Of a stretch of DNA of 19,542 bases, positions 1 through 7,828 are shown piece after piece (positions within the stretch are counted from its first letter, which is position 1; every line of letters starts with the position of its first letter). Made by a program: the position numbers and the translations under genes. Source of the DNA: Planctomycetota bacterium (GTDB lineage: Bacteria; Planctomycetota; Phycisphaerae; SM23-33; FEN-1343); NCBI GenBank assembly GCA_013203365.1, contig JABMQG010000241.1:1-19542 (forward strand). The letters run 5' to 3'. The notes under the pieces are model-generated. The model saw nothing but the letters and a program-made list of their open reading frames with translations, did not search any database and was not told where the DNA came from.

Positions 1-1
1 A

Positions 2-2827
2 ACGGTGGCAGCTGCGGGTGTGACTTTCAACGACCCCGTGACGATCCAGGCCCCTGCGGGAGCCGGTTCGATAACGGTGGACGGAACGATCACCGGTGCC
101 GACGACGCCTCTGTGACGTTGGACGGCCCCGGCGCGACGACGACGCTTAATGCGGACATACTCACCGAAGGCAACGAGATCGTGATTTCGGACACTGTGA
201 CGCTGGGCACACCGGGGACGGTGACCGTTGACAGCACATACAACGGTGCGGCCGGTGCGGATATTACGATAGTTGGCGCGGTCAATGACGACACGGCGGA
301 TACGACGGCCTTCGTCTTGGACGCCGGCGACGGTGAAGTAATCTTGCAGGATGCAGTCGGCGGCACCGCGGCCCCGAGCAGTCTTACGGCCACAGGCGAT
401 GTGATTTCGGTCGATGCGATAACTGCCGGCGACGTGTATTTGACCGCTGACGATATGGTTCTGAGTGGCGCGATCACGGCGGCGGGTGGCGATGTGGAGT
501 TGGTGAACAGGACTGCCGGCTGGGAGATTGATCTCGGCACGAACACGGCCGGCAAGCTTGGCCTTACTGCGGCGGAGTTGGCCGGGATTACGGCTGATTC
601 GCTTCGGATCGGCTCGGCTGGAGCCGGTGCGATTGTCGTCAGCGACGCGATCGACCTGACCGGCGGGCCGGTGCAGACGCTGAGATTAACTTCCGGCGGA
701 GCGGTGACCGAGGCGGGTGCGAATGACGGGATTGCGGTGCAGTCATTGCTCGTGGTTTCGCAGGGTGCCACTATGGGTGGGGTCAACGATGTGACGAACC
801 TGGCCGCTGTGATAACCGGTGCAGGCAATGGATTAACGTTCCACGATGAGGAAGGCGGCTTTGCAATTACGACCGTGGACGGCGAGGCCGGCATTACGAC
901 CGCCGGCGGAGACGTGACGCTTACAGCCAAACGCACCGCTAGTGCCGACGCAGACGTTACCAGTGACGAGGCGATTACGACAACCGGGCCGGACGGCACG
1001 ACGACTGCTTCCGGCGCGGTCTCTATAGAGGTAAGCGGCAGTGGCGGTTCCGGCAAGATCGATCTTGGCGGTGCGATCGACACCACCGGTGTGAGTAACG
1101 TGGCCATCAACGGTGGTGCTGGCGGTGCCGTGACGTTAGAGACGGACATGGGATACGTCAGCGTAGGAGCGATCGACACTTCCGGCGGCGACTCTACGAA
1201 TGCCTCTGGCGGCGATGCCGGGGCCATTGCGATTTCTGCCGACGGCGATTGGGCCGACGGGCATGGCGATGTGATTCTGACCGAAGACGTGACGTCCCTC
1301 GGCGGCAACTGGGGTATCGCAGGAGTCGGCGCCGCCGGCGCGATAGAACTGAATCCGTCGGCTTCGCTGGAGATTCAGCAGTATAGCTACAACAATGCCG
1401 CCGGCGTGACGCTGGCCTACTTCTACCGGCCGACGGGTCTTTTGCGGCTGGAGAAGACCGGTGGCGGCACGTTAACGATTCAGGGTGGGGCGGTGAAGTT
1501 CGGGCCGGATGGGTACACCCACGTTCCGGGCGTCGCAACGATCGTCGCCCCACAGGATGTTGAGATCGCTTCCAGCAGTTTTGAGATGGCCCAGTACACT
1601 AAGTTCCTTGTTGGCGACGTTGACGGCGTCGGAGATTGGGTTGCTCGGGATCTGACGATTGGGTGCTCAACGGGTCAGGGGATCATCGGCGATATCTCGG
1701 CGACCGGGAACATTGAAGTGGACGCCGCCGGTGGGATTCGCTTCCTACTGCGGCCAGCGACCAAGGTCAAGGTAATGACCGTTACCGGGCTGGAATATGC
1801 GGTTCTGGTCTATGATGGCGGCGCTCCGCGAAATGACAAAGGGCTGGATTATGTCGCGGGTGGATGGATTGTCTTGAACAACAACGGCAACCAGTCTATA
1901 GCGACACCCGAGACGGCCGGGCATGGGTATAACAACCCGGTGTACGCGGTTGGCGACATCGTCAACTCCAGCGGCATGAACAAGAGCGACCCTCGCCACT
2001 TTGGTATTCTCACTGTGGGAGCCAGGCAGGACATCTCAGTTGCGGTTCAGGACGAGGAGCCTGTAGGCGGTGTGCCGCTTGATCCGGACAACATTTATCT
2101 GACGGACGTGGCGAACCCACCGGCGGAGATGTCGTTGGACATGGTTGCCCAGCCGGTGTCGGTTGGTCCGCCGCCGGACGTGATCATCCCGATTTTGCCG
2201 ACGCCTTGGACTCGGGAAGTCGGCGGCGACCCGGCCGTGGATGAGGCCCTGCGAGAGCAGCTGGTGCGGATCGGCATTTACGCGAGGTCGAGCTCTCCTG
2301 AAGAGCGGCTTGAATGGATGCTCAGCATCGTATTGTACAATGACTTGGGTTCGATGGCCAAGGAGGCGACTGCGTCGGACTACACGGTTTCCGTGGGTCG
2401 GCTCAGCGGCACGATAGCGGCCAGGGCCGTTCGGCAGTATTATGACTTGTTCTTCAAGGGCCCTGAAGAGGATCGTCAGTATCAGGGCGAAGAGATTTCA
2501 CGTGTGCTGCAGGCGGCGCTGGATAACTTCGCCGGTGTGAGCAGCAGCGAGGTCTTCGAACCGGAGAGATTCCGAAAGTACCTCGCAGAGACCGACAGCG
2601 AGAAGCAGGCATATGCCTATGTAACGGACCTGGAAGATCTGTTCCACAGCATCAGCCTTCTGGGCCTGACAGACATCGAATTTGACGTTGCCGCTGATGT
2701 GTTGCTGCAGGACTTCGTTGCCCAGGGCCCTTCGGCCTTGAAGTTCCGGGGGAAGGCCCTGAGCCGAGCACAGATCCAGAGGATAATCGGCGCCTGGCGA
2801 GGCATGGCGGCGGTGGCAGCGAGATGA
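2..2827 (+). CDS. Filamentous-haemagglutinin-like beta-helix adhesin, 3-prime part (5-prime truncated)
   Basis: The reading frame is open to the left edge of the window, so the real start lies upstream; the first in-frame GTG at base 5 has no reason to be the start. About 940 residues are visible. Residues 1 to about 700 are low in charge and rich in Gly, Thr, Ala, Val and Asp, with recurring short strands of the type ITTAGGDVTL, ITAAGGDVEL and GAIDTSGGD. This is the look of right-handed beta-helix proteins such as filamentous haemagglutinin and other large secreted adhesins. A proline-rich linker follows (around residues 715-735, VGPPPDVIIPILPTP). The last ~190 residues are charged and look helical (for example EERLEWMLSIVLYNDL). 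No signal peptide can be judged because the N-terminus is missing. The gene stops 23 nt before tssA on the same strand, so it may be co-transcribed with the T6SS genes. The likely role is surface adhesion or a structural surface protein. The family call is by composition and repeat pattern only; the C-terminal domain is not recognised. Confidence 0.7.
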   Translation, partial: TVAAAGVTFNDPVTIQAPAGAGSITVDGTITGADDASVTLDGPGATTTLNADILTEGNEIVISDTVTLGTPGTVTVDSTYNGAAGADITIVGAVNDDTADTTAFVLDAGDGEVILQDAVGGTAAPSSLTATGDVISVDAITAGDVYLTADDMVLSGAITAAGGDVELVNRTAGWEIDLGTNTAGKLGLTAAELAGITADSLRIGSAGAGAIVVSDAIDLTGGPVQTLRLTSGGAVTEAGANDGIAVQSLLVVSQGATMGGVNDVTNLAAVITGAGNGLTFHDEEGGFAITTVDGEAGITTAGGDVTLTAKRTASADADVTSDEAITTTGPDGTTTASGAVSIEVSGSGGSGKIDLGGAIDTTGVSNVAINGGAGGAVTLETDMGYVSVGAIDTSGGDSTNASGGDAGAIAISADGDWADGHGDVILTEDVTSLGGNWGIAGVGAAGAIELNPSASLEIQQYSYNNAAGVTLAYFYRPTGLLRLEKTGGGTLTIQGGAVKFGPDGYTHVPGVATIVAPQDVEIASSSFEMAQYTKFLVGDVDGVGDWVARDLTIGCSTGQGIIGDISATGNIEVDAAGGIRFLLRPATKVKVMTVTGLEYAVLVYDGGAPRNDKGLDYVAGGWIVLNNNGNQSIATPETAGHGYNNPVYAVGDIVNSSGMNKSDPRHFGILTVGARQDISVAVQDEEPVGGVPLDPDNIYLTDVANPPAEMSLDMVAQPVSVGPPPDVIIPILPTPWTREVGGDPAVDEALREQLVRIGIYARSSSPEERLEWMLSIVLYNDLGSMAKEATASDYTVSVGRLSGTIAARAVRQYYDLFFKGPEEDRQYQGEEISRVLQAALDNFAGVSSSEVFEPERFRKYLAETDSEKQAYAYVTDLEDLFHSISLLGLTDIEFDVAADVLLQDFVAQGPSALKFRGKALSRAQIQRIIGAWRGMAAVAAR

Positions 2828-2850
2828 CGGTAAAAAGGACCTGATAGGCG

Positions 2851-3945
2851 ATGAGTTTGATAGACATCGAGAAGCTGTTGAAGGATGTCTCGACCGATGC
2901 GCCCTGCGGGGAGGATTTGTCCTATGATCCGGCTTACACGGAGATGGAAAGGATCCTTACGCAGGGCGTCTCGGAAGGAATGGTTGACGGGGCGGCGGCG
3001 GCTGAAGAAGTAGGACCGGATTGGCGAGATTTTAGGAATCGTTGCGTAGAACTGCTGGGCAGGACCAAGGACCTTCGCGTTGCTGTTGATCTGACGCTGG
3101 CCTTGCTGATGGAAGACGGCATCCAGGGCCTTCGTGATGGGCTGGTCTTGCTTGACGGACTGATTGAGCGGTTTTGGGACCACGTTCACCCGCAGTTGGA
3201 CCCCCAGGACGATAACGACCCAATAGAGCGGATGAACATTATCGGTTCTCTCTCGCCAGCGCAGGCGACCTATATGGATCCGATGATGTTTTGCAAGCGA
3301 GTGCGGGAAGCGCCGCTTTGCAAGTCTGCCCGGCTTGGTAAGTTCAGTCTTCGCGACATCGAATCGGCCGGCGTAGTTGCCGCCGAAGGCAAAAGCGAAG
3401 GCGAGGCAGGGCCGAACGCGGCGTTGATAACCGCCGCGTTCGAGGATACGGCAACAGAAGATTTGCTGGGCATTTTTACGGCAGTGGAAGATGCCGTCAA
3501 GTCGCTTCGCGCTATCGAAGATAAACTTAACGAACGTGTCGGTGCCGGTCGGGTCCCAGACCTGAGCAAGCTTCGCGACGAGACGCTGGGCAAGGTGCGT
3601 ACGACGTTGCAGGGATACATGTCTCGGCGTGGTCTTGGCGTGGCCGGTGCATCGTCGGCCGAGGGTGCTGACCGGGGCGACGTGGCGGATGCGGAGCATG
3701 GTGAGGGTGGCGGCGGTGCAGGCAGCGGGGAGGTTCGTTCGCCTCAGGATGTTCTGGCGGTACTTGAAAAGGTTTGCCGTTATTATGAGCGGCGTGAGCC
3801 GTCAAGCCCGGTCCCGTTGCTCATAAAGCGTGCTCAGCGATTGGTTTCGAAGAATTTCATGGAGATCGTCCGGGACTTGACCCCGGAGTCCATGGGTCAA
3901 ATAGAGAAGCTCAGCGGTATTGACAGCAGTGCGTCGAAAGTGTAG
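2851..3945 (+). CDS. tssA: T6SS assembly protein TssA (ImpA N-terminal domain)
   Basis: This 364-residue cytoplasmic protein carries the ImpA-type N-terminal domain (roughly residues 5-130). Key signatures are APCGEDLSYDP near residue 17 and the acidic, tryptophan-containing DWRDFRNRC segment, followed by RFWDHVHPQLDPQDDNDP. The C-terminal block (about residues 290-360: RSPQDVLAVLEKVCRYYE, then EPSSPVPLLIKRA) matches the short TssA class typified by P. aeruginosa TssA1, which is of similar length. TssA proteins organise baseplate and tail-tube/sheath polymerisation. Between the two domains lies a Gly/Ala/Glu-rich linker (about residues 265-295) that looks disordered. The ATG at 2851 is preceded by AAAGGA at 2834-2839, a somewhat long spacing, and the start fits the family N-terminus. 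It follows the adhesin gene by 23 nt and heads the T6SS set. Confidence 0.93.
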   Translation: MSLIDIEKLLKDVSTDAPCGEDLSYDPAYTEMERILTQGVSEGMVDGAAAAEEVGPDWRDFRNRCVELLGRTKDLRVAVDLTLALLMEDGIQGLRDGLVLLDGLIERFWDHVHPQLDPQDDNDPIERMNIIGSLSPAQATYMDPMMFCKRVREAPLCKSARLGKFSLRDIESAGVVAAEGKSEGEAGPNAALITAAFEDTATEDLLGIFTAVEDAVKSLRAIEDKLNERVGAGRVPDLSKLRDETLGKVRTTLQGYMSRRGLGVAGASSAEGADRGDVADAEHGEGGGGAGSGEVRSPQDVLAVLEKVCRYYERREPSSPVPLLIKRAQRLVSKNFMEIVRDLTPESMGQIEKLSGIDSSASKV

Positions 3946-4060
3946 ACTCCACATTCGGTTCTCGTAATGTGGTTCGTTGCGTCGGGACTAATTTTTACTT
4001 TCATAGGATAGCCGGCGTTTTTTGTGCGCGGGCTCGGGTTCGACTAAGAAGGAGCCAGTT
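3946..4060 (+). promoter_or_regulatory. tssA-tssB intergenic stem-loop and AT-rich segment
   Basis: Directly behind the tssA stop there is a perfect 7-bp inverted repeat, CCACATT at 3949-3955 and AATGTGG at 3966-3972, with a 10-nt loop. It is not followed by a clean T-run, so a strong intrinsic terminator is unlikely. About 15 nt later comes an unusually AT-rich stretch (around 3988-4010, including TTTTT and CATAGGATA), which stands out in this GC-rich window and could hold a promoter for tssB. No convincing paired -35/-10 boxes could be assigned. The segment ends with a good ribosome binding site, AAGGAG at 4049-4054, six bases before the tssB ATG. Confidence 0.3.
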
Positions 4061-4594
4061 ATGGCCAAACAGAGCAGTCAGAAATTTATTGCCCGCAATC
4101 GGGCACCCCGCGTGCAGATTGAGTACGATTTGGAACTTTACGGCGCGGAAAAGATGATCAATTTGCCATTTGTGATGGGAGTGATGGCTGATCTGTCAGG
4201 CAAGCCGGCCGAAAGCCTGCCGGCGGTGGCGGATCGGAAGTTTCTGGAGATCGACGTCGATAATTTTGACGAGCGGATGAAGGCATCAAAACCCCGCGTG
4301 GCATTTCAGGTGCCCAATACGCTAACCGGCGAAGGGAACCTGAACGTCGACCTGACATTCGACAGCATGGACGATTTTTCGCCCGCGGCGGTGGCGCGTA
4401 AGGTTGATGCTCTGAACAAATTGCTGACGGCGAGAACGGAACTTTCGAACCTGCTGTCGTACATGGACGGCAAGAGCGGAGCCGAAGATCTTATCGCCAA
4501 GGCCCTGAAGGACCCGGCCCTGCTGCAGGCGCTGACTTCGGAAGCGAAACCGGGTACGGACGCCCCCAGTGAACAGGAGCAAGACAATGGCTGA
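4061..4594 (+). CDS. tssB: T6SS contractile sheath small subunit TssB (VipA)
   Basis: The 177-residue protein is a full-length TssB/VipA. Family signatures run through it: FIARNRAPRVQIEYDLE near the N-terminus, NLPFVMGVMADLSG, the FLEIDVDNFDERM segment and PRVAFQVPNTL, ending in the helical region with VARKVDALNKLLTAR. TssB pairs with TssC to build the cytoplasmic contractile sheath that drives the Hcp tube. The ATG at 4061 was chosen because AAGGAG lies six bases upstream and the family N-terminus (MAKQSSQKF) begins there; an in-frame TTG 39 nt upstream would add an unrelated leader. The 3-prime end overlaps tssC by 8 nt, a typical arrangement for translational coupling of the two sheath subunits. 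Confidence 0.96.
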   Translation: MAKQSSQKFIARNRAPRVQIEYDLELYGAEKMINLPFVMGVMADLSGKPAESLPAVADRKFLEIDVDNFDERMKASKPRVAFQVPNTLTGEGNLNVDLTFDSMDDFSPAAVARKVDALNKLLTARTELSNLLSYMDGKSGAEDLIAKALKDPALLQALTSEAKPGTDAPSEQEQDNG

Positions 4595-6092
4595 TGCTAA
4601 CCAGGAAGCAGGAGCGCCCCAGCGTGGCGCGGAAGAAGTTATGGAAGTCGGGGAGTTTGAGTCTCTTCTTCAGAAGCAATTCAAGCCAAAGACCGACCGA
4701 GCCCAGCAGGCCATTCAGTCGGCAGTGCGAACGCTTGCCGAGCAGGCCCTGTCTGAAACTGCGCTGATATCCGATGATGCAGTAAAGACGGTCGAGGGCA
4801 TCATTGCCGCCATTGACCAGAAGCTGACCGAGCAGGTCAATCAGATCATCCACAACGAGGATTTTCAGCAGCTTGAAGGCACGTGGCGCGGCTTACACTT
4901 TATGGTCAACAACACCGAGACCGACGAGACGCTGAAGATTCGCGTGCTGAACATATCGAAGAAGGACGTGGCCAAGACCATAAAGAAATTCAAGGGCACG
5001 GCCTGGGACCAGAGCCCGCTGTTCAGGAAGCTCTACGAGGAAGAATACGGCACCCCCGGCGGTGAGCCGTACGGCTGCCTGATGGGTGATTACATGTTCG
5101 ACCACAGCGCGCCGGACGTGGAGATGCTCGGCGGCATGGCGCAGATTGCGGCTGCGGGGCACACGCCGTTCATTGCCGGGGCCAGCCCGACGGTCATGAA
5201 CATGGAGTCCTGGCAGGAGTTGGGCAATCCTCGCGACCTGACGAAGATATTCCAGACGGCCGAGTACGCCCCCTGGCGGTCGCTGCGCGACTCTGAAGAC
5301 TCCCGGTACGTCGGCCTGGCCCTTCCGCGGTTCCTATCTCGGTTGCCGTATGGCGCCAAGACGGAGCCTGTGGATGAGTTCGACTTTGAGGAAGAGACCG
5401 GTGGCGGCCAGCACAGCAAGTACACATGGTCGAATGCGGCGTACGCCATGGCGGTGAACATCAATCGTGCATACAAGCAATTCGGCTGGTGCTCGCGGAT
5501 TCGCGGGGCCGAGAGTGGCGGCATGGTGGAAGGCTTGCCGTGTCACACCTTCCCGACCGACGACGGCGGTGTGGACATGAAGTGTCCCACGGAGATAGCC
5601 ATCACTGACCGGCGTGAGGCCGAGCTTGCCAAGAACGGTTTCATGCCTCTGTCGCACTGGAAGAACACCGACTACGCGGTATTCGTCGGCGCCCAGTCGC
5701 TGCAGAAGCCGGCGGAGTACGACGATCCGGACGCCACGGCGAACGCAAACCTGGCGGCCAGGCTGCCGTATTTGTTCGCAACCTGCCGGTTTGCGCATTT
5801 TCTCAAGTGCATCGTTCGCGACAAGATCGGCTCGTTCAAGGAACGTGCCGACATGGAGAAGTACCTGAACAACTGGATCATGAAGTACGTCTGCGGCGAT
5901 CCAACAAACGCCAGCGAGGACGAAAAGGCCCGCCGGCCGTTGGCCCAGGCCGAGGTGACCGTCGCGGAGGTGGAAGGCAATCCGGGTTACTACTCGGCGA
6001 GGTTCTATTTGCGCCCGCATTACCAACTGGAAGGTCTGACCGCATCACTGCGGCTTGTTTCGAAGCTGCCGTCGGTAAAGGCAGGCGGATAG
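4587..6092 (+). CDS. tssC: T6SS contractile sheath large subunit TssC (VipB)
   Basis: The 501-residue product is a complete TssC/VipB. Recognisable family blocks are LEGTWRGLHFMVNNTETD around residue 95, LIGDY-type sequence as LMGDYMFDH, TPFIAGASPTVMNMESW, PRFLSRLPYGAKTEPVDEF, and RFAHFLKCIVRDKIGSF near the C-terminus, followed by the Arg/Tyr-rich final strand (SARFYLRPHYQLEGL). TssC forms most of the sheath mass, interlocks with TssB and exposes the site used by ClpV during disassembly. The ATG at 4587 is preceded by AGGAG at 4575-4579 and lies inside the end of tssB. An in-frame GTG at 4569 is possible but lacks a ribosome binding site. The C-terminus contains no extension or fusion. Confidence 0.97.
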   Translation: MADANQEAGAPQRGAEEVMEVGEFESLLQKQFKPKTDRAQQAIQSAVRTLAEQALSETALISDDAVKTVEGIIAAIDQKLTEQVNQIIHNEDFQQLEGTWRGLHFMVNNTETDETLKIRVLNISKKDVAKTIKKFKGTAWDQSPLFRKLYEEEYGTPGGEPYGCLMGDYMFDHSAPDVEMLGGMAQIAAAGHTPFIAGASPTVMNMESWQELGNPRDLTKIFQTAEYAPWRSLRDSEDSRYVGLALPRFLSRLPYGAKTEPVDEFDFEEETGGGQHSKYTWSNAAYAMAVNINRAYKQFGWCSRIRGAESGGMVEGLPCHTFPTDDGGVDMKCPTEIAITDRREAELAKNGFMPLSHWKNTDYAVFVGAQSLQKPAEYDDPDATANANLAARLPYLFATCRFAHFLKCIVRDKIGSFKERADMEKYLNNWIMKYVCGDPTNASEDEKARRPLAQAEVTVAEVEGNPGYYSARFYLRPHYQLEGLTASLRLVSKLPSVKAGG

Positions 6093-6107
6093 GTGAGGTA
6101 ATGGCGC

Positions 6108-6133
6108 GACCGGGCCGGCGGACCGACCCGGTC
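6108..6133 (+). other. Stem-loop between tssC and hcp (first)
   Basis: GACCGGG at 6108-6114 pairs perfectly with CCCGGTC at 6127-6133. Inside the loop, CGG (6116-6118) and CCG (6123-6125) can continue the stem after a C-A mismatch, leaving a CGGA loop. No T-run follows, so this looks more like an mRNA stability or processing structure, or a leaky attenuator, than a standard terminator. It sits 15 nt behind the tssC stop. Confidence 0.45.
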
Positions 6134-6163
6134 TAGCGGCCAAAGCTGTGTGAGAATCGGTTA

Positions 6164-6182
6164 GGTGCCGGTCAACGGCGCC
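6164..6182 (+). other. Stem-loop in the hcp leader (second)
   Basis: GGTGCCG at 6164-6170 and CGGCGCC at 6176-6182 form a 7-bp stem with one G-T (G-U in RNA) pair and a 5-nt loop. The stem ends eight bases before the hcp ribosome binding site (AAGGAG at 6191-6196). Placed here it could protect the 5-prime end of a processed hcp message. Function is inferred from position only. Confidence 0.4.
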
Positions 6183-6204
6183 GATATTCAAAGGAGAAGG
6201 TAAG

Positions 6205-6705
6205 ATGGCTTTTGACTGTTTCCTCAAAATTGATGGCATCAAGGGTGACAGCGGCGACAGCGCCCACAAGGAATGGATCGAATTGGAGTCGTTCAATCAC
6301 AAGATATCTCAGCCGGTAGGCGGGGCCATGAGCGCCCAGGGTGCTCACGCCGGCGGCCGGGCAGATCATGGCGATTTCAGCGTCACCAAGCGTCTGGACA
6401 GTGCAACGCCCAACCTGGAGCTGCACTGCTGCAACGCCAAGCCCATTCCGAACATCACGATAGAACTGTGCCGGGCGATGGGCGACAAGACGGTGTTCAT
6501 GATCTACAAGTTCAAGGAAAACATGGTCAGCAGTGTCCAACAGCATGGGAGCACCGTAGGCGAGGATCCGATTCCGCTGGAACAGGTGACCTTTAGGTAC
6601 GGGACTATCAGTTGGGAATACACGCCCACAGACCCGACCGGCGGCGGAAAGACGGGCGGTACGATCCAGGCAGGTTGGAGCACACTGGAAAACAAGTCCG
6701 TTTAG
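6205..6705 (+). CDS. hcp: T6SS inner tube protein Hcp (TssD)
   Basis: The 166-residue product is an Hcp family protein. It starts with the typical FDCFLKIDGIKGDS strand, continues with the SFNHKISQP block, the GGRADHGDFSVTKRLD segment found in this family, and ends with VTFRYGTISWEYTPTD. Hcp forms stacked hexameric rings that make the inner tube and is itself secreted; it can also chaperone small effectors in its lumen. The ATG at 6205 has AAGGAG at 6191-6196, a strong ribosome binding site. Unlike its neighbours, hcp does not overlap either adjacent gene; it has a 112-nt leader with two stem-loops and a 295-nt structured gap behind it, which suggests expression partly separate from the rest of the operon. 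The length is normal and there is no C-terminal effector extension. Confidence 0.95.
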   Translation: MAFDCFLKIDGIKGDSGDSAHKEWIELESFNHKISQPVGGAMSAQGAHAGGRADHGDFSVTKRLDSATPNLELHCCNAKPIPNITIELCRAMGDKTVFMIYKFKENMVSSVQQHGSTVGEDPIPLEQVTFRYGTISWEYTPTDPTGGGKTGGTIQAGWSTLENKSV

Positions 6706-7000
6706 CTGTAATCAATTGTTTGGCCGACCGCGTGTGTGGTTCTGGATGTGCCGGAACGAAACCCCGAGGCGCGGTCGTTACGTCGCTTCTTTCAGGCGAG
6801 GCGTTGCTGTTCAGTCAAACGGCATGTGGGTTGACTGGGAAATGCGCCCTGACAGCTAATCTGCGGTGATGGGGCTGGCGTGAAAATAGTTCACGGCCGG
6901 CTTCCATTCGAGCCGACCGCACCCGGCGAGCGTTCTGCTCGGGGCTGGCAGCGATGTGGCCGACCAATACTTTAGGATGCGCCGAAGAGGGATGTGGACT
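6706..7000 (+). other. Hairpin-rich 295-nt gap between hcp and tagJ
   Basis: No convincing gene is present. The segment holds several inverted repeats in a row: CGACCGCG at 6725-6732 with CGCGGTCG at 6770-6777, enclosing a second stem GTTCTGG (6739-6745) with CCGGAAC (6751-6757); CAGTCAA at 6812-6818 with TTGACTG at 6831-6837; CGTGAA at 6879-6884 with TTCACG at 6890-6895; and CGAGC at 6927-6931 with GCTCG at 6937-6941. None is followed by a T-run. It may be a structured 3-prime end for hcp mRNA, a small RNA, or a leader for tagJ. Stems of this length occur by chance in GC-rich DNA, so the concentration is suggestive only. Confidence 0.35.
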
Positions 7001-7828
7001 ATGCAGGCTGAAGAATTATTACGTCAGGGCCAGCTCGATGAGGCACTGAGAACACTAAAGTCTCAGGTTCAGCACGACCCGGCAGATCCCAAACTCAGGG
7101 TGTTTCTGTTCCAGTTGCTCAGCGTTATGGGCCAGTGGGATCGCGCGATGACGCAGCTGAACGTAGCGGCGGAAATGGATGCCGGGAACCTGTTAATGGC
7201 ACAGATGGGTCGGTCGGCACTAAATTGCGAAGCGCTGCGGGCCGAGGTGTTCGCAGGACGTAGAGCGCCGCTGATCTTTGGTGAACCACCGCAGTGGGTT
7301 GGCTGGCTGGTCCAGGCCGCCGAAATGGCGGCCAATGGGCAGTACGGCCCGTCGGGAGAACTTCGCGGCCGGGCATTTGATGCCGCACCGGCGATAGGCG
7401 GTACGATCGACGGACAGTCGTTTGAATGGATTGCCGACGCAGACTCGCGTCTGGGTCCGATGCTCGAGGTCATCGTGGAAGGTCGGTATTATTGGGTGCC
7501 GTTCTCCGCGGTGCAATCGATTAGGATAGAGCCTCCGGCAGACCTTCGTGATGTAGTCTGGGCGCCAGTTCAGTTTACCTGGGCAAACGGCGGTCAGACT
7601 GTGGGTTTGATCCCGTCGCGGTACTGCGGGTCAGCCGACAGTGAAGATTCGGCTATTCGGCTGGCGCGAAAGACGGATTGGACTGAACCGGCCGAGGGTC
7701 TTCACGTCGGGTTAGGTCAGCGGATGTTTGCCACTGACCAAGGCGAGTACCCGTTGCTGGCGACGCGTCAGATCACGCTGGCGACATGCTGCGAGGGCTG
7801 TTCATGCGGGGGTGAAGGAGGCGACTGA
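7001..7828 (+). CDS. tagJ: T6SS sheath accessory protein TagJ (ImpE/HsiE family)
   Basis: This cytoplasmic 275-residue protein matches the ImpE/TagJ family. The N-terminal ~60 residues are a tetratricopeptide-like helical segment (AEELLRQGQLDEALRTL, then FLFQLLSVMGQWDRA), followed by FGEPPQWVGWLVQAAE and the C-terminal block with FEWIADADSRLGPMLEVI, YYWVPFSAVQSIRIEPP and LRDVVWAPVQ. In P. aeruginosa the homologue HsiE1 binds the TssB sheath subunit and ClpV, and TagJ is a marker of one T6SS class. I chose the ATG at 7001 because family members begin at this helix and a purine-rich GAAGAGGG lies nine bases upstream; in-frame ATGs at 6992 and 6977 and a GTG at 6956 are alternatives. The last residues form an odd Cys/Gly-rich tail (CCEGCSCGGEGG). 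It overlaps tssE by one base. Confidence 0.9.
   Translation: MQAEELLRQGQLDEALRTLKSQVQHDPADPKLRVFLFQLLSVMGQWDRAMTQLNVAAEMDAGNLLMAQMGRSALNCEALRAEVFAGRRAPLIFGEPPQWVGWLVQAAEMAANGQYGPSGELRGRAFDAAPAIGGTIDGQSFEWIADADSRLGPMLEVIVEGRYYWVPFSAVQSIRIEPPADLRDVVWAPVQFTWANGGQTVGLIPSRYCGSADSEDSAIRLARKTDWTEPAEGLHVGLGQRMFATDQGEYPLLATRQITLATCCEGCSCGGEGGD

Noticed and set aside
2617..3699. Long minus-strand open frame opposite the adhesin end and tssA
   Set aside because: It is antisense to two clear genes; the protein has no recognisable domain and a basic, shadow-like composition.
3949..3972. Intrinsic terminator behind tssA
   Set aside because: The stem is good but the bases following it (TTCGTTGCG) are not a U-run, so a terminator call is not supported.
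6612..6869. Possible small gene spanning the hcp end and the following gap
   Set aside because: It starts inside hcp in another frame, has no ribosome binding site or recognisable sequence, and the gap is better described by its inverted repeats.
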